Shown: positions 7,088 through 15,256, counted from the first letter of the stretch. The stretch is 64,000 nt of DNA from DATBGO01 sp963785765 (GCA_963785765.1 CAWAWM010000004.1:1426001-1490000); one strand, 5' to 3'. Translations and numbers: made by a program. The notes: generated from the sequence alone by a model not told the origin.

Positions 7088-8044
7088 TTGAGCAATGTGC
7101 TGCTGCTCAGTAGCTCACCGGAGCCGCCCGCCGAGATCTTGCCCTCGCTGAGCCTGCTGCCGCACGCAGTCCGGGTCGCGCCTGCTGCCGTGGCCACCGC
7201 GACGGGCACGCCGCCCGCTGATCTCGTGCTCGTGGACGCCCGGCGTGATCTGGTCCAGGTCAGGCACGTCCTGCGACTGCTGCGCGCCAGCGGCTTCGAG
7301 GTGCCCGTGCTGGTCATCGTAACCGAGGGCGGCTGGGCTGCGGTGTCCGCTGACTGGGGCGCCGATGACGTCATCCTGCACACCGCGGGCCCCGGCGAGG
7401 TCGAGGCCAGGCTGCGCATCGCTATCGACCGGTCAGCGCCAGCCCCCTCCAGCGAGATCAGGTCGGGCGATCTGGCCATCGACGAAGCCACCTACTCCGC
7501 CCGGCTGCGCGGCCGTGCCCTCGATCTGACGTTCAAGGAATTCGAGTTGCTGAAGTTCCTGGCCCAGTATCCGGGCCGGGTATTCAGCCGGGCGCAGCTC
7601 CTGCAGGAAGTCTGGGGCTACGACTATTTCGGCGGTACCCGCACGGTGGATGTGCACGTGCGCAGGCTGCGGGCCAAGCTCGGGGCGGAGCACGAGGCAC
7701 TGATCGGCACGGTGCGCAACGTGGGCTATCGTTTCGTCCCGGTTAAGGGCGAGTCTGACCGCACCTACGACCAGCGCCGCGGCCATAGCGAGGACAGCCA
7801 GGGCGAGAGCGGCAGCGGTGCCGCCGACCCGGGCGGCAGCAGCCCCGACCAGCCAAGCGCCGGAGAGAAGCCGGGTAAAGACAGCCCCGACCAGCCAAGC
7901 GCCGGCGAGAACAAGCCGGGTAAGAACAGCCGCGACCAGGACGGGCGCGACGAGGACGGGGCCGGTAGCCCGGGCTCGGCTCGCGCCGCCCGCGCGAAGG
8001 CGGCCGACCAGAGGGAGGGGCGCCCTGCGCACGCCGACAGGTGA
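7088..8044 (+). CDS. glnR: GlnR-type OmpR-family nitrogen regulator with a long low-complexity C-terminal tail
   Basis: 318 residues from a TTG at 7088, chosen because GGAGG (7074-7078) sits nine bases upstream; an upstream frame to 7013 has no site. Residues 1-115 are an atypical receiver domain (VLVDARRDL with Asp50, typical of GlnR, which lacks a classical phosphorylation pocket). Residues about 125-218 are an OmpR-type winged helix with VWGYDYFGGTRTVDVHVRRLRAKLG. GlnR is the global regulator of nitrogen assimilation in actinobacteria, acting on glnA, amtB and related promoters. Residues 219-318 are an acidic and Pro/Gly-rich tail much longer than I remember for GlnR, containing a tandem repeat. 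Its stop is embedded in the start region of mshD. Confidence 0.92.
   Translation: MSNVLLLSSSPEPPAEILPSLSLLPHAVRVAPAAVATATGTPPADLVLVDARRDLVQVRHVLRLLRASGFEVPVLVIVTEGGWAAVSADWGADDVILHTAGPGEVEARLRIAIDRSAPAPSSEIRSGDLAIDEATYSARLRGRALDLTFKEFELLKFLAQYPGRVFSRAQLLQEVWGYDYFGGTRTVDVHVRRLRAKLGAEHEALIGTVRNVGYRFVPVKGESDRTYDQRRGHSEDSQGESGSGAADPGGSSPDQPSAGEKPGKDSPDQPSAGENKPGKNSRDQDGRDEDGAGSPGSARAARAKAADQREGRPAHADR
7838..7924 (+). repeat. Two-copy tandem repeat in the glnR tail
   Basis: Copies at 7838-7879 and 7880-7924 both encode SPDQPSAGE followed by a lysine-containing KPGK stretch; the second copy has a three-base insertion. A third partial copy (SRDQ) follows. This explains most of the unusual GlnR C-terminal extension. 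Confidence 0.8.
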
Positions 8045-9209
8045 CGATCCCGGCCAGCCCGGCGCCGCCTACCGACGGACCGCCGCCGGACCTCCCGCCG
8101 CCAAACCGCCCGCCCCCGACGCCAGCCCGACCGCCGCCGGACCCCCCGCGGCTAAACCGCCCGCCCCCGACGCCGGGCCGACCGCCGCCGGCGAACCACC
8201 CGGCACCGGGCCGGCCGCCGCCGGACCCCCCGGGGCCAGACCGCCCGCCCCCGATCCCCCGGCCGTCAACGTACGCGGCCGGATCTCCGAAGCCGAGGCG
8301 GCGGCGGTGCTCGGACTGGTCCGCGCCGCCACCGAGGAAGACGGTGTCGCCCCGATCTCTGAGCACGTGATGCTTCATCTGCGATACGGCGGCGACCCTA
8401 GCGCCCGCAATCTCCTGCTGATCAGCGACGGCGAGCTGGCAGGTTATGCGCATCTCGATCCGACCGATCCGGTCGCCGGCCCCAGCGGGGAGCTGGTTAT
8501 CCAGCCGAACCGCCGGGGGCGGGGCCTCGGTCTGGCGCTGCTGCGCGCGCTGGTCGCGGAGGCCGGCGGACGGCAGCTGAGGTTGTGGGCCCATGGCGAT
8601 CTGCCCGCCGCCGCGCGGCTCGCCGCCTCGGCAGGCTTCGTGCGGGTCCGCGCCCTGTGGCAGATGCGGCGATCCCTGCAGGCCAGGCTCGGTCATCCAC
8701 AGATCGCCGAGGGCGTGATCGTCCGTACCTTCGAGGTCGGCCGGGACGAAGAGGAGTGGCTCGGCCTCAACGCCAGGGCGTTCGCCAGCCACCCTGAGCA
8801 AGGCGGCTGGACCCGTGCTGACCTGGATCTCAGGGAACGCGAGCCATGGTTCGACCCGGCCGGCTTCTTCCTGGCGGAGCGCGCCGGCAAGCTGGTCGGA
8901 TTCCACTGGACGAAGATCCACGGCCGGGGAAACGGATCCACGCATGGCCACGAGCCCATCGGCGAGGTCTACGTCGTCGGCGTCGACCCGGCCGAGCGCG
9001 GCAGCGGCCTTGGCCGGGCCCTGACCCTGGTCGGGCTGCGGTACCTGCGCTCGCAGGGGCTGTTCGAGGTGATGCTCTATGTCGATGAGGGCAACACGGC
9101 CGCGATCGGGCTGTACGAGTCCCTGGGTTTCACGCACTGGGACACCGACGTGATGTTCGCCGGCGGCCAGGCCAGCGGCGACGCGCCAGTTAGCGACGCA
9201 ACCGGTTAG
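8025..9209 (+). CDS. mshD: Mycothiol synthase (tandem GNAT acetyltransferase); start uncertain
   Basis: The protein ends with two GNAT folds: a degenerate N-terminal one (about 8278-8670, RISEAEAAAV to QMRRSLQARL) and an active C-terminal one with HPEQGGWT, WFDPAGFFLAE, FHWTKIH and GEVYVVGVDPAERGSGLGRAL. These are strong MshD signatures. MshD acetylates Cys-GlcN-Ins with acetyl-CoA in the last step of mycothiol synthesis. The N-terminus is a problem: between the conserved domain and 8001 this frame has no ATG, GTG or TTG. A CTG at 8025 has a strong site (GGGAGGGG at 8013-8020) and is used here. The natural GTG overlapping the glnR stop (8041) is in another frame, and the next in-frame GTG lies inside the domain. 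A far upstream GTG at 7818 is possible but unlikely. Confidence 0.8.
   Translation: MRTPTGDDPGQPGAAYRRTAAGPPAAKPPAPDASPTAAGPPAAKPPAPDAGPTAAGEPPGTGPAAAGPPGARPPAPDPPAVNVRGRISEAEAAAVLGLVRAATEEDGVAPISEHVMLHLRYGGDPSARNLLLISDGELAGYAHLDPTDPVAGPSGELVIQPNRRGRGLGLALLRALVAEAGGRQLRLWAHGDLPAAARLAASAGFVRVRALWQMRRSLQARLGHPQIAEGVIVRTFEVGRDEEEWLGLNARAFASHPEQGGWTRADLDLREREPWFDPAGFFLAERAGKLVGFHWTKIHGRGNGSTHGHEPIGEVYVVGVDPAERGSGLGRALTLVGLRYLRSQGLFEVMLYVDEGNTAAIGLYESLGFTHWDTDVMFAGGQASGDAPVSDATG
8079..8263 (+). repeat. 51-base Pro/Ala-coding tandem repeat at the mshD 5' end
   Basis: Units at 8079-8129 and 8130-8180 are nearly identical and encode TAAGPPAAKPPAPDA(S/G)P; a shortened unit and a diverged fourth unit run to about 8263. 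The repeat lies ahead of the conserved MshD domain and could change length easily by slippage. Confidence 0.8.
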
Positions 9210-9231
9210 CGACCAGCGGAAGGGCGATCGC

Positions 9232-9405
9232 TCAGGCGGGGACGACTGACGCGATGGCAACGGGCCCGACACCGAGTACCTGGTCCAGCTCGGTCCTGGT
9301 GAGCGGCCGGTCGGCTGCCGCCACGGCGCTCAGCACCTCGGTGTACAGCTCGATTTCATCGAGCGCCACACGATCGTGGACGCGAAGATCGAATCGTTCT
9401 CGCAC
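9232..9405 (-). CDS. Small conserved-looking hypothetical protein
   Basis: 57 residues if translated from the GTG at 9405, which is preceded by GGAGG at eight bases. That ribosome-binding sequence itself lies inside a longer frame starting with ATG at 9420. The product is acidic and helical in character (RERFDLRVHDRVALDEIELY, then EVLSAVAAADRPLTRTELDQVLG), with no Cys, no signal and no membrane segment. It resembles from memory small uncharacterised actinobacterial proteins starting with a RERFDL motif, but I cannot assign a family. It is convergent with mshD, 22 bases between stops, so it is probably its own transcription unit. Confidence 0.6.
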   Translation of the reverse strand: MRERFDLRVHDRVALDEIELYTEVLSAVAAADRPLTRTELDQVLGVGPVAIASVVPA

Positions 9406-9585
9406 CGCGCCCACCTCCATCGCCGAGCGGATCTGCGGGAATCTGTCACCAGGTTACGATGCCGCCGGGTCCGACGCATGGCCCATAAGGATCATTTCCG
9501 TGAACATCTTCTGATGCTTATTACCCAGCGGCCGGGCCACATATTCCGGCAATCATGCAGGTGATAGACAATAACGCCCAGAAGA

Positions 9586-10125
9586 TCAGATCCCGGGCCC
9601 GCCCGGCGCCCAGGAAGCGCCGCGATGCAATCCAGCGCGGCGGACATAGCGGGCAGCCGTCTCGGCGAAGACGTTCCGGTCCTGGTCGGTCAGCTCGCGG
9701 ACGACCCGGCCGGGCACGCCGGCGAATAGGACGCCCGCCGGGACCTCGGTACCGGGCAGGACAACCGCGCCCGCAGCAATCAGAGCGCCCGCGCCGATCC
9801 GGGCGCGACCCAGCACAATCGCACCGATACCGATCAGCGCACCGGCCCCGACGTGCGCACCATGAACAACCGCCCGGTGGCCCAGGCTGGCCCGGGCCTC
9901 AAGCACGACCGGCTCGCCTTCATCGACGTGCAGGCAGCATAGATCCTGGATGTTGCATTCCGGGCCGACGACGATCTCGTCCTCGTCAGCGCGCAGGACG
10001 GTGCCGTACCAGATGCTGGCCGCCGGGCCTACGGTGACCCGGCCGACCACCACCGCGCCCGGGGCGATCCACGCGCCGGGATCGATCGACGGCGCGCTAT
10101 CACCCAGCGATCCGATCAAGCCCAC
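9586..10125 (-). CDS. Gamma-carbonic anhydrase-like left-handed beta-helix protein
   Basis: 179 residues from the GTG at 10125, which has GGGAGG about six bases upstream. The sequence is a run of hexapeptide repeats (V-x-V-G-P/A-x-A type) forming a left-handed beta-helix, then a C-terminal helix. The three zinc-binding histidines expected in the family are present: His66 (CLHVD), His83 and His88 (GHRAVVH). Members hydrate CO2 or act as PaaY/CaiE-type proteins, and many have weak or unknown activity. Neighbouring genes do not point to a pathway. Full length for the family. Confidence 0.88.
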   Translation of the reverse strand: MGLIGSLGDSAPSIDPGAWIAPGAVVVGRVTVGPAASIWYGTVLRADEDEIVVGPECNIQDLCCLHVDEGEPVVLEARASLGHRAVVHGAHVGAGALIGIGAIVLGRARIGAGALIAAGAVVLPGTEVPAGVLFAGVPGRVVRELTDQDRNVFAETAARYVRRAGLHRGASWAPGGPGI

Positions 10126-10552
10126 GGCGTGCCTCCCTGCTGATCCGGCGGCTGGCCGGTGACTCCGGCAGCCCGGATCCGGCCACCCTCATCATGGCCG
10201 GGGCTGCCCGCCTTCGTTACACCGGCCCATGAACACATGCACCGCTGGGCACCTGCACCGCTGGATACGTGCACCGCTGGATGCGTACACCGCCGCGATG
10301 CCAGGCATTCACCTACTGTGTGCCGACTAAATTTGGACAAAACAGGATACTCAGCCGTTTCGGTTGCGCATCACGGCCTTCACGACGAGAGTCGTGCCGT
10401 TGTTCCAGATAATCCCACCCGCAGTCCGGCGCCTGGCAGGCACAGCTGCGGGCGGGCCATTTTGCTGACCAACCCAGATACCGGCCTGCCCACGGCGGCA
10501 ACCATGCGGCCGGCCCAGCCAGGGTCTGCCTGACCATCCCGACGGGTGACAT
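10126..10552. other. Divergent intergenic region with a short tandem repeat
   Basis: This region separates the gamma-carbonic anhydrase gene (minus) from the coiled-coil gene (plus). It contains a 16-base repeat at 10238-10294. A minus-strand frame (10313-10591) includes a CxxxxxC-containing stretch but has no good start site and overlaps the next gene antisense, so it is not called. Confidence 0.45.
10238..10294. repeat. 16-base tandem repeat, three copies plus a partial one
   Basis: The core tgcaccgctgg occurs at 10238, 10254 and 10270, exactly 16 bases apart, with a weaker fourth copy (tacaccgcc) at 10286. It lies in the promoter region between two divergent genes, so binding-site duplication or simple slippage are both possible. 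Confidence 0.75.
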
Positions 10553-12154
10553 ATGAGCGAGCACAACGACCACTTTGCCGACGCGAGCCACGAAGATCAG
10601 TTCGAGAAAGAGATGCGCGGCTACAGCCGTCGGCAGGTGGACGAGTTCGTTGCCCGGGCCCGCAGCCAGTCCCGTGACCTCGAAGACCGGTTGTCCCGCG
10701 CGCTTGACGACAACGAGCGGCTCCGGCTGGAACTATCGTCGGCTCGGCAAGCCGCTGACGAGAAGCCCGCACATGCGGAGATCAGCGAGCGAGTTGGTCA
10801 GATCCTGAAGTTGGCCGACGATGAGGCCAAGGCGCAGAAGGGCCGGGCGGCCGACGAGATCGCCAAGCTCCGCAACGACGCCAAGATGGAGACAGACAAG
10901 CTCCGCGCCGACGCCAAGCAGGACACGGAGAAGTACCGGGCCGATGCGCAAGAGCAGGCCGAGCGGATGCTCGGTGCCGCCCAGGAGCAGGCCGAGAACT
11001 CGATCGCCAGCGCCCGCGCCGAGGCAGACAAGACCCTGACCGCAGCCAGGACCGAAGCCGAGCGCTCGGTTGGTGACGCCCATAAGCAGGCGGAAACCGC
11101 GCTCGCCACCGCCAAGGCTCAGGCCAAGCAGGTTCTCGATGAGGCGACGGCGCGGGCGAGCGCGATTCATGATGGTGCCGAGCGCCGGCTCAACCTCCTC
11201 ATGTCGCGGCACTCCGAGGCCCTCAGGCGGCTGACCGAGATCCGCGATGTCGTGACCGGCTTGGTCGCCGGTGAGGTCGCCCGCGGTTCGCTGGAAGATG
11301 AGGTCGCCAGGGCCGTGGCCAGCTCCGTGGCGGCCGCGGAGGGACAACAGGCCGGGCACCCAGGGAACGGCATCCGCAGGCCCGGAGTAGCTGAGGGCAG
11401 GCACCTGCCCAAGGGCCCAGGTGTTCCGCTGCCCGCAGGTCCGGCTGGACCAGGCGGCAGCAGCCAGCAGCCGGGACTGGGGCGCGACCTTGAGGCCGGT
11501 CAACCGGGCCGGGTCAGGCCCCAGCCGGGAACAGCGGGTAGGCCGGGAATCGGTGCCGAGCACCGGTCAGGTGACTTGTTCCGCAGCACTGCTGGCAGCC
11601 GAGGTCCCGCCGCCGGTCAGGGTCCCGCCGGCCAGGGTCCCACCCGTCAGGGTCCCGCCGGTCAGGGCCCCGCCAGCCAAAGCCCCGCCGTTCAGGGCCC
11701 CGCCAGCCAGGGTCCCGCCAGCCAAAGCCCCGCCGTTCAGGGCCCCGCCAGCCAGGGTCCCGCCAGCCAAAGCCCCGCCGTTCAGGGCCCCGCCAGCCAG
11801 GGTCCCGCCAGCCAAAGCCCCGCCGTTCAGGGCCCCGCCAGCCAGGGTCCCGCCAGCCAGGGTCCCGCCAGCCAGAGCCGCGCCGGGCAGGGTCGCGCCG
11901 GTCAGAGCCCGGCCGGTCAGAACCCGGCTGATCGTGGCGCCGTCGGCCAGGGTCCCGGCAGCCCGAGCCTGGGCGGCAGTCCGAGCGCGGCTGAGGTTCC
12001 GCCAGGAAGCGGACCGCGGTCGGCCGTCCGATCAGGCAGCGGCGACCCGCTCGACACCGAAGGCCAGCCCGACTCGGCCGAAACCCGGTCTGCTGACAGC
12101 GGCGCCGGCGACGAGGCCAAGCACGCCGCCGGCGCGGGGCCTGGGCGGCCCTGA
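10553..12154 (+). CDS. DivIVA/SepIVA-like coiled-coil protein with repetitive C-terminal tail
   Basis: 533 residues. Residues about 15-55 (FEKEMRGYSRRQVDEFVARA) resemble the DivIVA N-terminal domain. Residues about 45-240 are a long heptad-rich coiled coil with repeating KAxADEIAKLRxDAK and AQEQAExxxAxA blocks. After about residue 265 the protein is disordered and made of Gly, Pro, Ala, Gln and Ser, including exact repeats. Such proteins organise the cell pole, septum or cytoskeleton in actinobacteria (Scy, FilP and SepIVA are comparable architectures). The start ATG at 10553 has only a weak upstream site (GGGTGA). A strong hairpin follows the stop, so this is likely a single-gene unit. Exact family membership is an inference. 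Confidence 0.82.
   Translation: MSEHNDHFADASHEDQFEKEMRGYSRRQVDEFVARARSQSRDLEDRLSRALDDNERLRLELSSARQAADEKPAHAEISERVGQILKLADDEAKAQKGRAADEIAKLRNDAKMETDKLRADAKQDTEKYRADAQEQAERMLGAAQEQAENSIASARAEADKTLTAARTEAERSVGDAHKQAETALATAKAQAKQVLDEATARASAIHDGAERRLNLLMSRHSEALRRLTEIRDVVTGLVAGEVARGSLEDEVARAVASSVAAAEGQQAGHPGNGIRRPGVAEGRHLPKGPGVPLPAGPAGPGGSSQQPGLGRDLEAGQPGRVRPQPGTAGRPGIGAEHRSGDLFRSTAGSRGPAAGQGPAGQGPTRQGPAGQGPASQSPAVQGPASQGPASQSPAVQGPASQGPASQSPAVQGPASQGPASQSPAVQGPASQGPASQGPASQSRAGQGRAGQSPAGQNPADRGAVGQGPGSPSLGGSPSAAEVPPGSGPRSAVRSGSGDPLDTEGQPDSAETRSADSGAGDEAKHAAGAGPGRP
11696..11830 (+). repeat. Exact 45-base tandem repeat, three copies, within a wider repeat field
   Basis: Copies at 11696-11740, 11741-11785 and 11786-11830 are identical base for base and encode GPASQGPASQSPAVQ. 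Related 15-base subunits (GPASQ, GPAGQ, SPAVQ) extend from about 11600 to 11930. Perfect identity at the DNA level indicates recent expansion. Confidence 0.95.
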
Positions 12155-12175
12155 TCACGTCAGGCCGGTAAGACT

Positions 12176-12215
12176 AGAGGCCGGCTCTCGCCGCGATGCG
12201 CGAGAACCGGCCTCT
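12176..12215. terminator. 16-bp hairpin after the coiled-coil gene
   Basis: Arms 12176-12191 and 12200-12215 (agaggccggctctcgc and its complement with one G-U pair) enclose an eight-base loop, 21 bases beyond the stop of the coiled-coil gene. It can also serve the convergent Ppx gene on the other side. Confidence 0.7.
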
Positions 12216-12249
12216 CGGCGTCCGCGGGCCGTGGCCCAGCATCCGCGGT

Positions 12250-12405
12250 CCATCGCGTGGTCTGCGCACCCGTCGGCTGATCTGCGCGCCCCATCGGCCT
12301 GCGCACTCCACCGCGGTCTGCGTACCCCACCGATCTGCGCACCCCACCGCGGTCTGCGTACCCACCGATCTGCGCGCCCACCGCGGTCCGCGCGCCCCAC
12401 CGCAA
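12250..12405. repeat. Degenerate repeats between convergent genes
   Basis: A 36-base motif, roughly accccaccgcggtctgcg plus taccccaccgatctgcgc, recurs about four times with decay over this stretch between the coiled-coil gene and ppx. There are no unique spacers of constant length, so it is not a CRISPR array. Frames through it read as simple repeats and are not called genes. Confidence 0.65.
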
Positions 12406-12445
12406 AGTCCGCCGGCTTCATCAGCGCGGCCCAGCACGACGTGAG

Positions 12446-13375
12446 CTACGCCGGCATGGCGTCCAGTCGGCGCAGGATAACCCCTTCGCGCAGCGCCCAC
12501 GGGCAGATTTCCAGCTGCGGCAGGCCGAACAGGTCCATCGCCGCATCTGCCACGATGGCCCCGGCGGCCAGCTGCGGCGCGCGCCCGCGCGAAACACCCG
12601 GTAGCTGGGCTCGTTCGTCGGCACTGGTCCGAGACAGCCGTTCGGCGATCTTGGTGACGTCCGGGTGGTGCAAGATGCGCTTCACGTACGGGCCCTCGCT
12701 GTAGGGGGCCGCGCCTGCGATTCTCGCGAGCTGCCTGAAGGTCTTCGAGGTGGCCACGGCGTGGTGCGGGCGCCCCTCGCGCATGACCGAGCCAGCTGTC
12801 GCGGCGATCTCGGCCCGGACGTGTTTGCGCAGCTGCCGGACCTCCTGGGCCGACGGCGGGTCGTTCGCCAGCCAGTCCCTGGTCAGCCGGCCACCGCCCA
12901 GCGGCAACGAGATCGCCACGTCGGGCTCCTCGTCGTAACCGGACGCGATCTCCAGCGAGCCACCGCCGATGTCCAGCATCAGCAGCCGTCCCGACGACCA
13001 GCCAAACCAGCGGCGGGCGGCCAGGAATGTCAGGCGTGACTCGTCATGACCAGGCAGCACCTGGATGTGCACTTTGGTCTCCGCCTCGATCCAGCTGAGG
13101 AGCTCGTCGCCGTTGGCCGCGTCCCGCACCGCCGAGGTGGCAAACGCCAGCACCTGCTGCACGCCCTTGTCCTCTGCGATCCGCAGGGCTTCGTCAACGA
13201 AGGCTCGCAACTGCGCCCCACAGTCATCGGAGAGCCGGTTCTTGGCGTCCAGATGGTCGCCGAGCCGCAGCTCGGCCTTGTGCGAGAACGCCGGAAGCGG
13301 GCGCGCGCCGCGGTGGGCGTCCACCACGAGCAGGTGGACAGTGTTGGATCCGACGTCCAGGACACCCAGTCGCAT
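12446..13375 (-). CDS. ppx: Ppx/GppA-family exopolyphosphatase
   Basis: 309 residues from the ATG at 13375. The N-terminus MRLGVLDVGSNTVHLLV is the actinobacterial Ppx/GppA start, forming the first phosphate-binding loop of the ASKHA fold, and DIGGGSLEI near residue 139 forms the second. Family members remove terminal phosphate from polyphosphate or hydrolyse pppGpp; short actinobacterial forms of about 310-320 residues act mainly on short-chain polyphosphate or as guanosine pentaphosphatase. No polyphosphate kinase is nearby. Upstream, CAAGGT is a modest ribosome-binding site. Convergent with the coiled-coil gene. Confidence 0.92.
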   Translation of the reverse strand: MRLGVLDVGSNTVHLLVVDAHRGARPLPAFSHKAELRLGDHLDAKNRLSDDCGAQLRAFVDEALRIAEDKGVQQVLAFATSAVRDAANGDELLSWIEAETKVHIQVLPGHDESRLTFLAARRWFGWSSGRLLMLDIGGGSLEIASGYDEEPDVAISLPLGGGRLTRDWLANDPPSAQEVRQLRKHVRAEIAATAGSVMREGRPHHAVATSKTFRQLARIAGAAPYSEGPYVKRILHHPDVTKIAERLSRTSADERAQLPGVSRGRAPQLAAGAIVADAAMDLFGLPQLEICPWALREGVILRRLDAMPA

Positions 13376-13554
13376 ACCTTGACGCTACTCAACCTGCGCG
13401 CAAAGAGCATGCATTCCCTCGGCAGGCCCAATCTGCCCCCGCCATCCTGGGCAGTTACGTTCGGTTCGAGCTGAACTGTCGCCTGGCTGGCGTCCCGCGG
13501 GATAGGCAGCAATGGCCGTTCGGCTGATGCCAGGACGGGCACCAGGCGGCCCGG

Positions 13555-14775
13555 TCAAGCGGGGGGGTCAAGCGGGGGCGACGGCTCCTGGCCGCCGATC
13601 CGCGCCCGGGACGGGCCGCGGCGAGCGGAGATAGCCCGGGACGCCGCCTCCGCCTCGCGCAGCACGCGCAGCACGTTGCCGCGGGTGAGCGCCGCTATAT
13701 CCGCCTCGCTCCAGCCGCGGGAGAGCAGCTCGTCGATCAGCGCCGGGTAGCGGGACACGTCCTGCAGGCCGTCCGGGAGCTGGTTGGTGCCGTCATAGTC
13801 GCCGCCGATGCCGACGTGACCGGCGCCTGCCACCGCCCGGACGTGATCGACGTGATCGGCCACGTCCTTCAGGGTGGCCCGCGGCCGCGGGTGAACCAGG
13901 CTCCATTCATCGGCCACCTGTGCCCGATGCGCGAAGTTATTGGGGTCCAGGCCGCGCCAGGCCCATCTCCTCGGCCAGCCCCGCATCCCAGTCCCGGCAG
14001 GCCTGCGCGACGAAGGCCGGCACGAAGGTGACCATGCAGACGCCGCCGTTGGCGGCCAGGCGGCTGAGTATGTCGTCGGGCACGTTCCGCGGGTGGTCGC
14101 AGAGCGCGCGGGCGGACGAATGGGAGAAGATCACCGGGCCCTCGGCCACCTCCAGCGCGTCCGCCATGGTGGCGGCCGACACGTGGGACAGGTCCACCAG
14201 CATGCCGATGCGCTGCATTTCCCTGACTACCTCGCGGCCGAAGTCCGTCAGGCCGCCCAGGCCGGCTCGTCAGTAGCCGAGTCAGCCCAGGGCACGTTCA
14301 GACTGTGGGTGAGCGTCATATAGCGGACGCCGAGCGCGTACAGGGCGCGAAGTGTGCCGAGCGAGCTGCCGATGGAATGCCCGCCCTCGGCGCCGAGCAG
14401 CGAAGCGACCTTCCCGGCCGCGGTGATCCGGTCGACGTCGGCCGCCGTCAGCGCCAGCTCCAGCGCATCCGGATAGCTGCGGATGATCTCGTGCACCAGG
14501 TCGATCTGCTCCAGCGTGGTCGCCACGGCGGCGTCGCCCTGGAGCTCGGCAGGAACGTAGACGGACCAGAACTGAGCGCCGACTCCGCCGCGGGCCAGCC
14601 TGGGCAGGTCGGTCTGGGTAAACGGCACCGAGCCGGCCAGGTCAATGTCGCTAAGGTCACCCGGGGCCGCCTCACGCAGCGTCCAGGCGAGGTCGTTATG
14701 GCCATCCACGATCGGGTACCGGGCCAGCAGGTCGCGGGCCGCGCTCAGATCCGCGGCGTTCTCAGTGTCCGTCAC
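13555..14775 (-). pseudogene. Membrane dipeptidase (peptidase M19) interrupted by two frameshifts
   Basis: Three consecutive minus-strand frames make one M19 dipeptidase of about 400 residues. The first (GTG at 14775, CTGGAG upstream) carries the zinc motif HNDLAW and the bridging glutamate in EGGHSIG, and ends at TDEPAWAA. The second resumes as GLTDFGREVVREMQR and carries DLSHVS and SHSSARALCDHPRN. The third resumes as GLDPNNFAHRAQVADEW and includes GIGGDYDG. Frame changes lie at about 14250-14258 and 13951-13960; each is repaired by restoring one missing base. All metal ligands are present, so either decay is very recent or these are sequence errors. If intact it would be a zinc dipeptidase, often with dehydropeptidase activity. 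Confidence 0.85.
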
Positions 14776-15256
14776 CGCTCCAGGGTATGGAGCAGTGGCT
14801 CAAGGCGAAACCTTCTCCCCGGTTCCTGGCCGCTACCTCGCCACCTCGCCACCTGGCTCGGTGAACTCGCCGATCTTGCCCAGGTGAACTTGCCCAGCTT
14901 CCCCGGTGAACCCGCCCAGCTCGCGGTGAACTTGCCCAGCTTCCCGCCGGTGAACTCGCCACGGAACCGGCCAGTGAGTAGCTTGCGGCACCCGGGTGGC
15001 TAGTCATCAGAAACCTCGCTAACCTCGCAATAGCCAAACAGTAACGAGGAGCGCATTGAAGTCGTCAGGAAATCCGGCGGAACCGCACGGCTGCTGTTAG
15101 GACGGCCCGGGCCGGACCGGCTGGATGGTCTAGTGGGAGTGTCTCTTAGAGTCTTAGAGATGCCGCTCGGGCCCGGTCCCGGGGCGATCATGACTTCGGG
15201 CTGCCACTCGCGGCTGTGACTCTCGTGGCCCGATAAGAGGCTGGAGGGTGCCGCCG
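14776..15256. other. Divergent intergenic region with degenerate repeats
   Basis: Between the dipeptidase and the DUF4118 gene. The left part carries the repeats listed separately at 14862-14962. The right part has a short direct repeat (cttagag twice near 15145-15160) in a possible promoter position for the DUF4118 gene. No gene is supportable on either strand. Confidence 0.45.
14862..14962. repeat. Degenerate 20-24-base repeat, about five copies
   Basis: Copies of ggtgaactTgcccagcttccc with varying ends begin near 14862, 14883, 14905, 14925 and 14949. They lie between two divergent genes and have no coding character. Confidence 0.65.

Noticed and set aside
10313..10591. Minus-strand frame with a CxxxxxCGWDYLEQRHDS stretch
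   Set aside because: It looks partly protein-like, but it overlaps the coiled-coil gene start in antisense and has no start site; kept only as a possible remnant.
11696..11830. CRISPR array
   Set aside because: Repeats are contiguous, coding, and lack spacers.
12250..12405. CRISPR array or coding repeats
   Set aside because: Degenerate units without unique spacers; all frames are low-complexity.
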